Source: Pseudomonadota bacterium
GTDB taxonomy: Bacteria > Pseudomonadota > Alphaproteobacteria > Rhodospirillales > Rhodospirillaceae
Direction: 5' to 3'
Assembly: GCA_020160875.1 (NCBI GenBank)
Contig: JAIUPE010000005.1
Span: forward strand, 18,481-75,087
Length of the DNA: 56,607 nucleotides
Shown here: piece after piece, positions 8,143 through 17,114 of the stretch
Layout of the letters: the number at the start of each line of letters is the position of its first letter
Numbering within the stretch: the stretch's first letter is position 1
Made by a program: the position numbers and the translations under genes
Notes under the pieces: generated by a model
What the model was told of the DNA's origin: nothing
What the model saw: the letters and a program-made list of their open reading frames with translations, nothing else
Databases searched by the model: none

Positions 8143-8601
8143 ATGGATATATCCGATAACCTGACACAACTCGGCGGACAAGCGGCACTACCGGCCTCGC
8201 CGGATGTCGCGGTGCTTGAAACCGTCCCAAACCCGCATGCCGGAACGGACTATCTGATCCGTTTTACCTGCCCCGAGTTCACCTCGCTATGCCCCGTGAC
8301 CGGCCAACCCGACTTCGCCCATATCGTCATCGATTATGTGGCCGACGAGACCATCGTCGAATCGAAATCGCTGAAGCTGTTCCTCGGCTCCTTCCGCAAT
8401 CATGGCTCGTTCCACGAGGACTGCACACTCACCATCGCCAAGAGGATCGTGGAAGCGACATCGCCGAAATGGCTACGCATCGGCGGCTACTGGTACCCGC
8501 GCGGCGGCATCCCGATTGATGTGTTCTGGCAAACCGGCGCCCCACCGCAAGGACTGTGGGTGCCCGACCAGGGCGTCCCGACGTATCGCGGCCGCGGCTG
8601 A
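8143..8601 (+). CDS. queF: NADPH-dependent 7-cyano-7-deazaguanine reductase
   Basis: A 152-residue enzyme of queuosine synthesis that reduces preQ0 nitrile to the preQ1 amine. The catalytic Cys50 is in [12 protein letters not shown], with the expected Asp57. The QueF signature ESKSLKLF spans 73-80 and binds NADPH and substrate. The length matches the short unimodular subfamily (YkvM type) rather than the longer E. coli type. AAGGAAG lies about 8 nt before the ATG. No other queuosine genes are nearby. A strong terminator follows. Confidence 0.95.
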   Translation: MDISDNLTQLGGQAALPASPDVAVLETVPNPHAGTDYLIRFTCPEFTSLCPVTGQPDFAHIVIDYVADETIVESKSLKLFLGSFRNHGSFHEDCTLTIAKRIVEATSPKWLRIGGYWYPRGGIPIDVFWQTGAPPQGLWVPDQGVPTYRGRG

Positions 8602-8653
8602 AACATTTCGCGCAGGGTGCTTGCCACAAACAAACACGGCGCGTGCCGCAACG

Positions 8654-8685
8654 AAAAAGGGGCGCGGTATCCCGCGCCCCTTTTT
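8654..8685 (+). terminator. Intrinsic terminator after queF
   Basis: A 9-bp GC stem (GGGGCGCGG 8659-8667 with CCGCGCCCC 8672-8680) with a 4-nt loop, flanked by five A and five T, so it can work in both directions. Confidence 0.95.
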
Positions 8686-8899
8686 AACTCCCGGTCAGCC
8701 GATGTCAGCGACCTGGAGCCCTCCCCCCTCGTGTTCAGCGCGACGCCGGAGTAGCCGCCGCGACGGGGGAAACCATTACCTACCGATTACAATCGAGCAA
8801 GCGCGACCTTAAAAGCACTGTAATTTTTTTTGGTTGACGCGACATTTTTGCACTAGTCGCGCAATCGTGCGGTTGCACCGCATTCCAACCCTCGCGCGA
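8686..8899. other. Gap between queF and msrB with stem-loops
   Basis: No gene was seen. Near the msrB end, AGTCGCGC at 8855-8862 pairs with GCGCGACT at 8894-8901 (overlapping the msrB stop), and TGCGGT-TGC-ACCGCA forms an inner stem. A run of eight T lies at about 8823-8831. The nested structure probably protects or ends the msrB transcript, although the usual T tail is absent on that strand. Confidence 0.5.
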
Positions 8900-9301
8900 C
8901 TAAACGTCCGCCTTTCCCTTGAAAGATAGCGACGCCGAGTTGATGCAATAGCGCTCGCCGGTCGGCGCAGGACCATCGGGGAATACGTGGCCGAGATGTC
9001 CGCCACAATTGGCGCAGGTGATCTCGACACGCACCATGCCATGGCTCGTGTCGCGGTGATGATCCAGCGCCGCAGCCGAGGCGGGCGCGTAAAAGCTGGG
9101 CCAGCCCGATCCCGAATTAAACTTCGTTGCCGAGTCAAACAGTGCCGTGCCGCAGCCGGCGCACACGAAAGTGCCCTCGTCCTTGAAGTCGTTATAAGAA
9201 CCTGTGAACGGACGCTCCGTGCCCTTCTGACGCAGAACGCGAAACTGTTCGGGCGTCAACTCGGCGCGCCACTGGTCTTCGGATTTCGAAATCTTGGCCA
9301 T
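8900..9301 (-). CDS. msrB: Peptide-methionine (R)-S-oxide reductase MsrB
   Basis: A 133-residue enzyme that reduces the R form of methionine sulfoxide. The catalytic Cys119 is in [13 protein letters not shown]. Two CxxC pairs (C47/C50 and C96/C99) form the structural zinc site. [10 protein letters not shown] and [25 protein letters not shown] (broken here at the zinc pair) are family signatures. There is no signal peptide, so it acts in the cytoplasm, complementing periplasmic MsrP. It lies 16 nt downstream of the DUF2333 gene and is probably cotranscribed with it. Confidence 0.97.
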   Translation of the reverse strand: MAKISKSEDQWRAELTPEQFRVLRQKGTERPFTGSYNDFKDEGTFVCAGCGTALFDSATKFNSGSGWPSFYAPASAAALDHHRDTSHGMVRVEITCANCGGHLGHVFPDGPAPTGERYCINSASLSFKGKADV

Positions 9302-9317
9302 CTAGATCCTCCATGTC

Positions 9318-10304
9318 CTACTTCTGAAGGGTGTCGACGAGCTCACGAAGCTGGGTACGCGCACGCAAGAGATAGAAACCAAGCGTGGCGAGATGCGATG
9401 GCGACAAGGTGCTGTCTTGCGCGCCATTGATGACGATTAAAGGATCCATTGCGGCGCCCGTGCGCATCGACGTCAGCATTTCGGTCCAAATCTCGCCGGC
9501 GCGCCGATCCTCGATCACGGTCGAGAAGTCTTGGCCGACGGCATTGAGGATAACGGCATAGCCGTACATCTTGCCCTTAACATTGAAGAACACGTCATCG
9601 GCCTCGGAATCAAAGTGGCCGCCCGCCGCGCCCACACGCGCCTCGATGATCGCGCTGGCGGACCCAAGGTCCGACGCGATGCGATCCAACAGGACGATGA
9701 GATTGTCCGCGCGCCGTTCATAGGTCGCCTTACCCGCGGCGAGGTCGCGGTTGTAGAGCATCAAGGCATCGACGCCCCGCTTGTACTGCGTTTCCGCTTT
9801 CGCATCCGGCCAGATATTGCCCTGCCCCCAGTACCAAATCCGGCCATCGTATTTGAGCAGTCCCGCAGCGCGGTCGACATTCTCATCGATGGCGCTGGAG
9901 CCGCGCACACGCCCCAGATGATCACCGAGCTCGAGGGCAAAGCGCGAAACGGCATACATGACGCCGAGCTGATAGTTGGGGGTGTTGTCGAGCGGCGCGG
10001 ACGGATGCCAGAACGGCTTATTGGCGATCCAGCGGTCGGCCTCGCGCATGGTGATGGTCGCTACGATCGCCACCGCCTGGCTTCCGCCGGCCACGCTGTA
10101 TTGCGGCGCCGGCGCCACGTCGAGATTGTCGTCGATCTCGTTGAAGACGAGCATGCCGAGCGGATAATAGACGATGAAAATGAACAGGAACGTCGCGACG
10201 ATCCACGGCGCCGCCCGCGTGAATGTCGTCTGAAGGTCCACGTTCGAAGCCGACGCCCACAACGACTTCAGACGGTCGAAAAAATGACGAACAGGTTCGG
10301 ACAT
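9318..10304 (-). CDS. DUF2333 membrane-anchored protein
   Basis: A 328-residue protein with one membrane helix near the N-terminus (about 32-55, PWIVATFLFIFIVYYPLGML) and a large C-terminal periplasmic part. Motifs matching the DUF2333 family include NKPFWHPSAPLDNTPNYQLGV (20 kept in memory as two halves), DGRIWYWGQGNIWP and YGYAVILNAVGQDF. No biochemical function is known for the family. It is transcribed with msrB and divergent from the DMT permease, with 108 nt between starts. Confidence 0.85.
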   Translation of the reverse strand: MSEPVRHFFDRLKSLWASASNVDLQTTFTRAAPWIVATFLFIFIVYYPLGMLVFNEIDDNLDVAPAPQYSVAGGSQAVAIVATITMREADRWIANKPFWHPSAPLDNTPNYQLGVMYAVSRFALELGDHLGRVRGSSAIDENVDRAAGLLKYDGRIWYWGQGNIWPDAKAETQYKRGVDALMLYNRDLAAGKATYERRADNLIVLLDRIASDLGSASAIIEARVGAAGGHFDSEADDVFFNVKGKMYGYAVILNAVGQDFSTVIEDRRAGEIWTEMLTSMRTGAAMDPLIVINGAQDSTLSPSHLATLGFYLLRARTQLRELVDTLQK

Positions 10305-10412
10305 GGACTCTGCTTATACTCGGACTGGGCGCACCGGCCTTTGGTGCCGGCCAAGATGGAGTTTACCGGATGACGGGTCAATGGCGGGAAAAGACCGCCG
10401 GACGGGGGCGCG

Positions 10413-11297
10413 ATGCTCGCGCTTAGCCTGCCTGCGCTCCTGCTCGGCCTCGGATGCGGCGTTCTTTATTCCGCGGCCGACATGTTCCGCAAGGCGGCGC
10501 CCGCGTCCTGTCCGTCCGAGACGATCCTCTTTTACTATATCGGCGGCCAGATCCCGGTGCTTGCGGCATGGGTGCTGTGGACGGGTGAGCGCGATATCGC
10601 GCCCGGCTACGTTCTGCCCGGCGTCGTGGACGTTGCCTTCGGTCTCGGGGCGAACCTTCTTTTCATTGTCGCCATCCGCCGCTCGCCGTTGAGCCTGATG
10701 GTGCCGCTTCTCGCCCTCGTGCCGGTCGTGGCTTTGCTTTTCGGCGGTTTGACACTCGGTGAATGGCCGACACCGGCGCAGGATGCAGGTCTTTTGCTGA
10801 TCGCGGCCGGCCTCTTCACTTTGTTCCAACCGCCCTCCGCCAAACCGGGGATTGGCGCGGCGTGGCAGATGCTACGCGCCGAAAAAGGGACGGCCCCCAT
10901 GCTGGCGGTCGTGCTTTTGTGGTCGGCGACACCTGCGATCGACAAAATCTGCCTTGGGTACACCTCGCCGGGAATGCACAGCCTGATCCAGGTCGCCGCG
11001 ATCTGGGCACTCCTTTTGGTATGGGTGCTCTGGCGCCGCCCAGCTTTTTTGAGACCGCCGCCCGGCGCAATAGCGCCGGTCAGCGGCTCGGCCGTCGCAG
11101 GCGCGCTTGGCTACATCGTCCAGCTCATCGCCTATTCCATGGCGATGGTGGCGCTCATCGAGGTCCTCAAGCGAACGGTGGGACTGTTGGGATCGCTGAT
11201 CCTGGGCCGTACGCAATTCCGCGAACCGCTGACGGTCGCCAAAGTCGCGGGAATCACCGTCATCGCGGCGGGGTTGCCGCTGGTGATGATCGGTTAG
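10413..11297 (+). CDS. EamA/DMT-superfamily permease
   Basis: A 294-residue inner-membrane protein with about ten hydrophobic helices arranged as two EamA-like halves, the usual plan of drug/metabolite transporters. The C-terminal half contains MVALIEVLKRTVGLLGSLILG followed by REPLTVAKVAGITVIAAGL. The substrate cannot be told from sequence. GGGGGCG precedes the ATG. The 3' end overlaps the convergent phosphatase gene by 4 nt. Confidence 0.85.
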   Translation: MLALSLPALLLGLGCGVLYSAADMFRKAAPASCPSETILFYYIGGQIPVLAAWVLWTGERDIAPGYVLPGVVDVAFGLGANLLFIVAIRRSPLSLMVPLLALVPVVALLFGGLTLGEWPTPAQDAGLLLIAAGLFTLFQPPSAKPGIGAAWQMLRAEKGTAPMLAVVLLWSATPAIDKICLGYTSPGMHSLIQVAAIWALLLVWVLWRRPAFLRPPPGAIAPVSGSAVAGALGYIVQLIAYSMAMVALIEVLKRTVGLLGSLILGRTQFREPLTVAKVAGITVIAAGLPLVMIG

Positions 11298-13462
11298 ACC
11301 GCCGTTTCGGGGAACTTCACGACGACGAGGGTGACATCGTCGTTCTGCACGATACCGCCGGAGAACGCGGTCAGCGCATCGACGACGGCATCGCAGATTT
11401 GGGCCGCGGGAAGGTGCGAGTTCGCGCGGATCACATCCATCAGGCCCTCTTTTCCAAAGGCGTCCCCCGCCGGGTTGCGCGTTTCCCAAATGCCGTCCGT
11501 GCCTAAGATCAGCATACCGCCCGCCGGCCAATCGCTGCGGTCGTTCTCATGGAACAACCAGTCTGGGTTTACGCCAAGTGGAATGTCCTGAGCCGCGAGC
11601 TCTTCAAATTCCCGCGTTGCGCGGTCGAAGAATAACAACGGGCCGTGTCCCGCGCTGATCCACCGCAGGCGGCGTGTCTCCGGCTCCAGCACGAGATACA
11701 CGAGGGTCACGAAACGGCCTGCCGCGGAATCGGCCGCGACGTGGCGGTTCACGGCGCGCATGACGGGCTGAAGCGCCGTATCCTCCTTGGCGAAACTACG
11801 TAGCAGCGCGCGCACCGAGGTCATCGTCAGGGCCGCGACGATGCCGTGGCCCGACACATCTCCCACGACCAGCCCCAGCCGCTCGCGGCCGCCGTCGCCG
11901 CGCAAAGGGATGAAGTCGTAGTAATCGCCGCCGACGGCATCGTGATAGACACTGCGCCCGGCAATGTCGAAACCGGCGATGCGCGGCGCGGCCTCGGGCA
12001 ACAGTTTTTGTTGTACTTCGCGCGCCAGAGTGAGCGATTCCTTCACCTGAATATGGCTACGCAGTTCCGGCACCATCGCATTGAAAACCATCGCGAGGTC
12101 GCCCACTTCATCGCGACTGCCGACGTCGGCCCGGGCCTCGAGGTTCCCGCGCGCCAGTCCTTCGGCCGTCGCCGCGAGTTCACGCAAGGGGCCTGTGATG
12201 GTGCGGGCCGCAAGCGCCGCAAGGCCCGCGATCATGACGACAAGCGCGATGGAGGCGATGCCCGCGAGCCGGACCTCGTCGAGCACGGCTTGCCGCACAT
12301 TGTCCTGCGCCTTTTCCGCCACGACCTCGATGTCATCGACCGGCACGATGTAGAGGAGCGTCGAGCCGAGATTCTCGAGCCCTCCATAAACCCACAGCGC
12401 TTCGCGGCCACGGTGAACCCCGCGCTGAATGCCGTCGCGTCCAACCGCCAGATCGGCGGTAATGCGTCCGATGATGCTTTTGTCAGCCTCAAGCGCCGGG
12501 GTTTCAGGGCGCGCGTCCCAGGCGATCCCGGTATCGCGATACAGACTGGAGGCGATCACCCGCAGGGACGGCGTGCCTGCGCTCTTGCCTTGGACATAGG
12601 CGTGTCCTTCAGCGTCGATCAGCTGCACGATGTAACTTTCCGCACCGGACCCGAGACGCGCCCTCGCGTGCGCGGAGTCGAGGAAAGACAGGACATCGAC
12701 GTCGATGGCCGCCACGCCGGCAAAGGCATTCTCGTCGCCGCGGATCGGCATGGTCGCAGTCAGCAGGAGACGCCGCGTGGAAGCATCCAGCAGCGGTGGA
12801 TTCCAGACGACGTCCTCGGCGTTACGCGTATTTGCGTACCATTCACGCTGGCGCGGATCATAGGCGGGTGGATACCCCCCGTGTCCCGGGAAAGACGTAT
12901 GCACGCCGTCTTCGAGGGTGATGTACTGCCAATAGAAGAGCCCCGGATTGTCACGCTCCAGACGCCGATAGAGATCGTCCATCCCTGCCAAGCGGCGCAT
13001 CAACGGCCGCACGGCGCCAGGTTCAACCCCGGGCGGTATCAGGAAGGACTGATGCGCGCGTGAAATCGGGATGGCCTGCAACTCGCCCGTGGCGGAGGCG
13101 ATCGCATGATCTATCGCGAGCTCCGCGCCGGGCGGCCACGTCTTCGAGGAATCAAAATCCGTATGGAAATAGAGCGGGATGTCACCCACGGGCGGCGCGC
13201 CGGCCAAACGGTTCTCGACCTCGCGCGCCAGGAGACGCAAGGCGAGTTCGACTTGACGCCGCTGCGCCTCCATCAAGTCCGAGGAGGTCGCGACCGCCTG
13301 CAGCAACTGCGTCTGCATTTCGCTGACCGCGGCGGTCTTACCAGCGCCGGCAATCGCCCGCCCCAGGCTCTGCATCGCCTGCTCGCTGCGCCACGACAAA
13401 GCCGCCAGCGGAATAAGGCCGATGACCAGAAGCAGGATAAAGAGCTTCGCCTGAATACGCAT
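11294..13462 (-). CDS. Cache-HAMP-SpoIIE (RsbU-type) protein phosphatase
   Basis: A 722-residue membrane sensor. It has an N-terminal helix (about 5-25), a large extracytoplasmic double-Cache-like region (about 45-385, with LFYWQYITLEDGVHTSFPG and DPRQREWY typical of dCache), and a second helix at about 397-420. A HAMP linker (about 420-470, TGPLRELAATAEGLARGNLEA) leads to a C-terminal PP2C/SpoIIE domain (about 490-722). The phosphatase motifs are VVGDVSGHGIVAALTMTSV and LGTDGIWETRN with metal-binding acids. Such proteins dephosphorylate anti-sigma antagonist proteins in partner-switching systems. No anti-sigma factor or STAS partner gene is next to it, so the target is unknown. Confidence 0.9.
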   Translation of the reverse strand: MRIQAKLFILLLVIGLIPLAALSWRSEQAMQSLGRAIAGAGKTAAVSEMQTQLLQAVATSSDLMEAQRRQVELALRLLAREVENRLAGAPPVGDIPLYFHTDFDSSKTWPPGAELAIDHAIASATGELQAIPISRAHQSFLIPPGVEPGAVRPLMRRLAGMDDLYRRLERDNPGLFYWQYITLEDGVHTSFPGHGGYPPAYDPRQREWYANTRNAEDVVWNPPLLDASTRRLLLTATMPIRGDENAFAGVAAIDVDVLSFLDSAHARARLGSGAESYIVQLIDAEGHAYVQGKSAGTPSLRVIASSLYRDTGIAWDARPETPALEADKSIIGRITADLAVGRDGIQRGVHRGREALWVYGGLENLGSTLLYIVPVDDIEVVAEKAQDNVRQAVLDEVRLAGIASIALVVMIAGLAALAARTITGPLRELAATAEGLARGNLEARADVGSRDEVGDLAMVFNAMVPELRSHIQVKESLTLAREVQQKLLPEAAPRIAGFDIAGRSVYHDAVGGDYYDFIPLRGDGGRERLGLVVGDVSGHGIVAALTMTSVRALLRSFAKEDTALQPVMRAVNRHVAADSAAGRFVTLVYLVLEPETRRLRWISAGHGPLLFFDRATREFEELAAQDIPLGVNPDWLFHENDRSDWPAGGMLILGTDGIWETRNPAGDAFGKEGLMDVIRANSHLPAAQICDAVVDALTAFSGGIVQNDDVTLVVVKFPETAV

Positions 13463-13499
13463 AGAAGCCGTATAGCGCGGGACGAGGCTTTATGCAGCC

Positions 13500-14741
13500 C
13501 TATTGCGCGGCTTTCTTGAGCATGTCGTCGATCAAGAAGCCCTGGAACAGGTTGATTCCCATCCGGGCGCCGACTTCAAGGGCGCGCTCGTTGTCGACGC
13601 GGATCAGGACCGGCAGCACGTTACAGTCGATGAGGTATTTCACCGCGCGCTCGCGTTCCTTGAGGACATCCTCGGCGCCGTTGCGCCAGTGGATCTTCGC
13701 GATACTCGCGCCGATATAGTCGAGATCCACCAGACCGACGGTCTGCGGGAATATCTGGTCGACCGCGATGGTGGCGCCCTTCGATTTAATGAGGCCGCGC
13801 GCGACCTGGAACTCGTCGAAGTTCTCGACGATGTTGGACTGGCGGAATTCGAACACCACATCCTTGAGGACCGCTTCGGGCATGCGCTCGATGAAGTTCT
13901 CGAACTGCTCGGTGAAAACACTTTCAACGTTGAGGTTGACCGAGCAGCGCCCACCCTTCGTATGCATCGCCTCGAAAGCCTGCAGAAGGATCTGGTCGAG
14001 CACGAGCGTGAATTCATTGAATAAGCGCCCGGAACCACGCATTTCGACGTCGACGAACAGTGGTTTGCGCAGCAGGTCCATGCTGATGAAATACTCGGTC
14101 AGCACCCGTTCGGTCGGCCGGCCGGGCACATGCATGCAGATATCCTGATCGCGCACGAACGCCTTGATGAATTTCTCCGTGCCGAACTTCTCATACGCCT
14201 TCATCACGTTTTTGATATCGTTCGTGGTGAGCGGACGAAGCTGTTTGTTACCTTCGTCCGGCTCGGCGGTGTTACGCTGGGCGACCTCGGCGTATTTGGC
14301 GACGCGGTCCGCCGCAGAACGGTAGTTGTTGACGAGATCATACGAAAGCACGAGGCGGCTTTGGTCGATGCTGCCGAAGCTGCCCGGGAAGTTCCGTTCG
14401 ATCGTCCGCAACATCTCGACCTTGAGATCGCGGACCAGGCCGATGAGCGCGGTTTCGGTGACCTTGGCGAGGATCCCGAAATCCGACGCGGAAACCTGAT
14501 AGGTATGCCCGTGACGCTTGGCGCCGATTGCCGCCATGCCTTCGCCGATCTGCGCGACCAGCGCGGGCGTGCGCTTGGTCTCCGGGAGCGCCGCCGCGAC
14601 ACTTACTATTACGAGATTTACTCCCGCCTCGGGCGCCTGACGCCACTGGCCCATATCTTGAACGAGGGCGCGCAAATCCTTCAGGCGCACACCGCCTGCT
14701 CCACCGTCGGCCGCTGCTGGCGTGGACGCTATGTCAGACAT
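13500..14741 (-). CDS. Protein with degenerate EAL-like domain
   Basis: A 413-residue cytoplasmic protein. The C-terminal half (about 210-410) has EAL-fold landmarks: a MDLLRKPLFVDVEMR opening, LVLDQILLQAFEAM, SVNLNVESVFTEQFENF (the position of the conserved Asn strand), TIAVDQIFPQ in place of the DDFG segment, IAKIHW, and a GINLFQGFLID end. The EAL motif and most metal ligands are absent, so phosphodiesterase activity is unlikely. The N-terminal half (about 20-190) is unrecognised. It lies 37 nt downstream... of nothing on its strand: the phosphatase gene follows it, so the two may share a transcript. It may be a non-catalytic regulator, as known for other degenerate EAL proteins. Confidence 0.75.
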   Translation of the reverse strand: MSDIASTPAAADGGAGGVRLKDLRALVQDMGQWRQAPEAGVNLVIVSVAAALPETKRTPALVAQIGEGMAAIGAKRHGHTYQVSASDFGILAKVTETALIGLVRDLKVEMLRTIERNFPGSFGSIDQSRLVLSYDLVNNYRSAADRVAKYAEVAQRNTAEPDEGNKQLRPLTTNDIKNVMKAYEKFGTEKFIKAFVRDQDICMHVPGRPTERVLTEYFISMDLLRKPLFVDVEMRGSGRLFNEFTLVLDQILLQAFEAMHTKGGRCSVNLNVESVFTEQFENFIERMPEAVLKDVVFEFRQSNIVENFDEFQVARGLIKSKGATIAVDQIFPQTVGLVDLDYIGASIAKIHWRNGAEDVLKERERAVKYLIDCNVLPVLIRVDNERALEVGARMGINLFQGFLIDDMLKKAAQ

Positions 14742-15053
14742 CCCATCCCTGTCCTGACCGAAGGCCGCAGCTCGGTAACCACTTCATAAAACCGACAAAA
14801 GTCATAGAGGCCCTCGTTTCGGCCAAGCTATCCCGTAAGCCCGTACTGGTCAATTAAAGCCATGATAAAGTTGGACTTTCCAAGCCTTACAGCCAATATG
14901 GCCCCATCCCTTACCCCAACCGCGCGTTTCTTCCTTTGACCGAGGACAAAAGCGGGCGGAATGTGTTGAAGAAAAAAGATAAACCGGAAATTGGGGTTCC
15001 CGGCGGGCCGGGAGTAAAGGACAATGGGGGATAAAAGCCCCGGGGAGGTCGGT
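14742..15053. other. Divergent promoter region
   Basis: About 310 nt between the EAL-like gene (minus) and the SCP2 gene (plus). No gene was seen. It must hold promoters for both directions. A GC stem (CCCGGC 14999-15004 with GCCGGG 15007-15012) lies just before the SCP2 gene. No confident -35/-10 pair could be picked. Confidence 0.5.
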
Positions 15054-15362
15054 ATGAGCCTGGATGATCTGGTCGGCGAGATGTCGGCGCAAGCCGATAA
15101 GCTCAAAGAGTTGAATCACGCCGTCCTTTTCGACTTGGGAGATGAGGGGAAAATCCTGCTCGATACCACCGGCGGCGAGGTCAAGATCACGCCGAATCCG
15201 GACAGCGACGAGGCCGAGACGACGTTGGTGCTTTCGAGCGACAACCTTGTGAAGCTCGTGAACGGCGATCTGAATCCGATGGTCGCCTTTACCCTTGGGA
15301 AGCTGAAGGTGTTCGGCTCCAAGGGCATCGCGCTAAAACTTTCCAGCCTCCTCGACAAGTAG
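15054..15362 (+). CDS. SCP2 sterol-carrier domain protein
   Basis: A 102-residue single-domain SCP2 protein that binds lipids or fatty acyl chains in a hydrophobic pocket. It has VLFDLGDEGKILLDTT, a DEAETTLVLSSDNLVKLVNGD segment split here by wording, and PMVAFTLGKLKVFGSKGIALKLSSLL, the family's C-terminal pattern. The start is ATG 15054, with GGGGAGG 5 nt before it; an in-frame ATG at 15024 has a poorer site. It ends 15 nt before fadD, so it probably presents fatty acids or acyl-CoA to the beta-oxidation enzymes encoded next. Confidence 0.9.
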   Translation: MSLDDLVGEMSAQADKLKELNHAVLFDLGDEGKILLDTTGGEVKITPNPDSDEAETTLVLSSDNLVKLVNGDLNPMVAFTLGKLKVFGSKGIALKLSSLLDK

Positions 15363-15377
15363 GGCCGGGACCGCCGT

Positions 15378-17075
15378 ATGAACGCAGACGGTTCATCGCA
15401 AGGGGCGAGTCATCCATGGCTGAAGAGCTATCCCACCTTCGCGCCCTGGGACATGCCGCTGCCCGCTGCACCGGTCTTCAATATCCTGCACGATGCGGCG
15501 GCGAAGTTCGCCAATCGTCCAGCCATGGACTTCTTCGGTAAACATTGGACTTACGCGGAAACCGCCGCGCTGGCGGCACAGGCCGCGAAAGGATTCCAGA
15601 AGCTCGGGGTAACCAAGGGCACGCGCGTGGGCCTTTTGCTCCCCAACACCCCTTATTACATCGCGGCCTATTTCGGCGTGCTGATGGCGGGCGGCATCGT
15701 GGTCAACATGAATCCGCTGTACGCCGTACGCGAGCTGGAAGTCATGGTGAAAGATTCCGGCGCGGAGATCCTGGTGACCATGGATCTGACCGCGATGTAC
15801 CCCAAGGCGCGCACGCTGCTCAACAACACCAACATCCGTAAGTTGGTCGTGTGTTCGATGACGGAAGCGCTGCCGCTGGGCACAGCCGTTCTGTTCAACC
15901 TTTTCCGCCGCTCGACCGTGGCGAATGTCGAGGAAGACGATCGCCAAGTTTGGTGGGAAGAGCTCGTCGACAACGACGGCACGCATGAACGGGTGCCCAT
16001 CGATCCCAAGGAAGATGTCGCGGTGCTTCAGTACACCGGCGGCACGACAGGACTTCCCAAAGGCGCGATGCTCACCCACGCCAACATCACCGCCAACGCC
16101 CGCATGGTGTCGCGTTGGCACGGCAGCCCTGTCTATGGGCATGAGAAATTTCTGGCGGCCCTGCCCTTCTTCCATGTTTTCGCCATGACGGTCGCGTTGC
16201 TTTGCGCCATGGATCTTGGCGCCGAAATCATCATGATGCCGCGATTTGAGCTTAAGGACGCGCTCAAGAAGATCGACAAGAAGAAGCCGACCGTATTTCC
16301 CGCTGTGCCGACCATCTTCACGGCGATCAACACCTCACCCCTGTCCAAGAACTACGATCTGACATCGCTGAAGCTGTGTATCTCCGGCGGCGCGCCCCTG
16401 CCGGTTGAAGTAAAGCACGAGTTCGAAGAAAGCAGCGGCTGCGTGGTGGTCGAAGGCTACGGCCTTTCCGAGACCTCGCCCGTGGTCTGCACCAACCCCA
16501 CGCACGGGATCAACAAGGCCGGCTCGGTGGGATTGCCGATGCCGAATACGATCATCGAGATCCGCGCCCTCGACGACGATCGCGTGCTCGGTATCGGCGA
16601 GAAAGGCGAGATTTGCGTCCGTGGCCCGCAGGTCATGAAGGGCTATTGGAATCGCCCCGACGACACCGCCGCCGTCATGAAGAACGGCGCGTTCCATACG
16701 GGCGATGTCGGTTACATCGACGAGGACGGCTACGTCTTCATCGTCGACCGCATCAAGGACATGATCAACGCGTCGGGCTACAAGATTTACCCGCGCATGG
16801 TCGAGGAAGCCATTCACCTGCATCCGGCGGTCGAGGAAGTCACGGTGATTGGCGTGGCAGATCCCTACCGCGGCCAGGCGCCGAAAGCCTTTATCAAGGT
16901 GCGCGACGGCATGACGCTGAGCGAAACCGAAATTCGCGAGTTCCTGAAAGAGAAGCTCTCGAAGATCGAACAGCCAGCCCAATATGAATTCAGAGATGTT
17001 CTGCCGAAAACACTCATCGGCAAGCTTTCAAAAAAGGAATTGAAACAGGAAGAGGCCGCCAAGTCCGGCGACTGA
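15378..17075 (+). CDS. fadD: Long-chain fatty acid--CoA ligase
   Basis: A 565-residue AMP-forming acyl-CoA synthetase that activates free fatty acids. The phosphate-binding loop is YTGGTTGLPKGAMLTH (about 219-234). It also has GYGLSETSPVVC (A5 motif), TGDVGYIDEDGYVFIVDRIKDM split across A7 and A8, and the C-terminal PKTLIGKLSKKEL with the catalytic Lys. It heads the beta-oxidation run after the SCP2 gene. The start is ATG 15378, with a weak upstream purine-rich site. Confidence 0.95.
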   Translation: MNADGSSQGASHPWLKSYPTFAPWDMPLPAAPVFNILHDAAAKFANRPAMDFFGKHWTYAETAALAAQAAKGFQKLGVTKGTRVGLLLPNTPYYIAAYFGVLMAGGIVVNMNPLYAVRELEVMVKDSGAEILVTMDLTAMYPKARTLLNNTNIRKLVVCSMTEALPLGTAVLFNLFRRSTVANVEEDDRQVWWEELVDNDGTHERVPIDPKEDVAVLQYTGGTTGLPKGAMLTHANITANARMVSRWHGSPVYGHEKFLAALPFFHVFAMTVALLCAMDLGAEIIMMPRFELKDALKKIDKKKPTVFPAVPTIFTAINTSPLSKNYDLTSLKLCISGGAPLPVEVKHEFEESSGCVVVEGYGLSETSPVVCTNPTHGINKAGSVGLPMPNTIIEIRALDDDRVLGIGEKGEICVRGPQVMKGYWNRPDDTAAVMKNGAFHTGDVGYIDEDGYVFIVDRIKDMINASGYKIYPRMVEEAIHLHPAVEEVTVIGVADPYRGQAPKAFIKVRDGMTLSETEIREFLKEKLSKIEQPAQYEFRDVLPKTLIGKLSKKELKQEEAAKSGD

Positions 17076-17114
17076 ACCCGTTCACGCAAAGACATAGGCA
17101 AAGGGAACAAAGCC

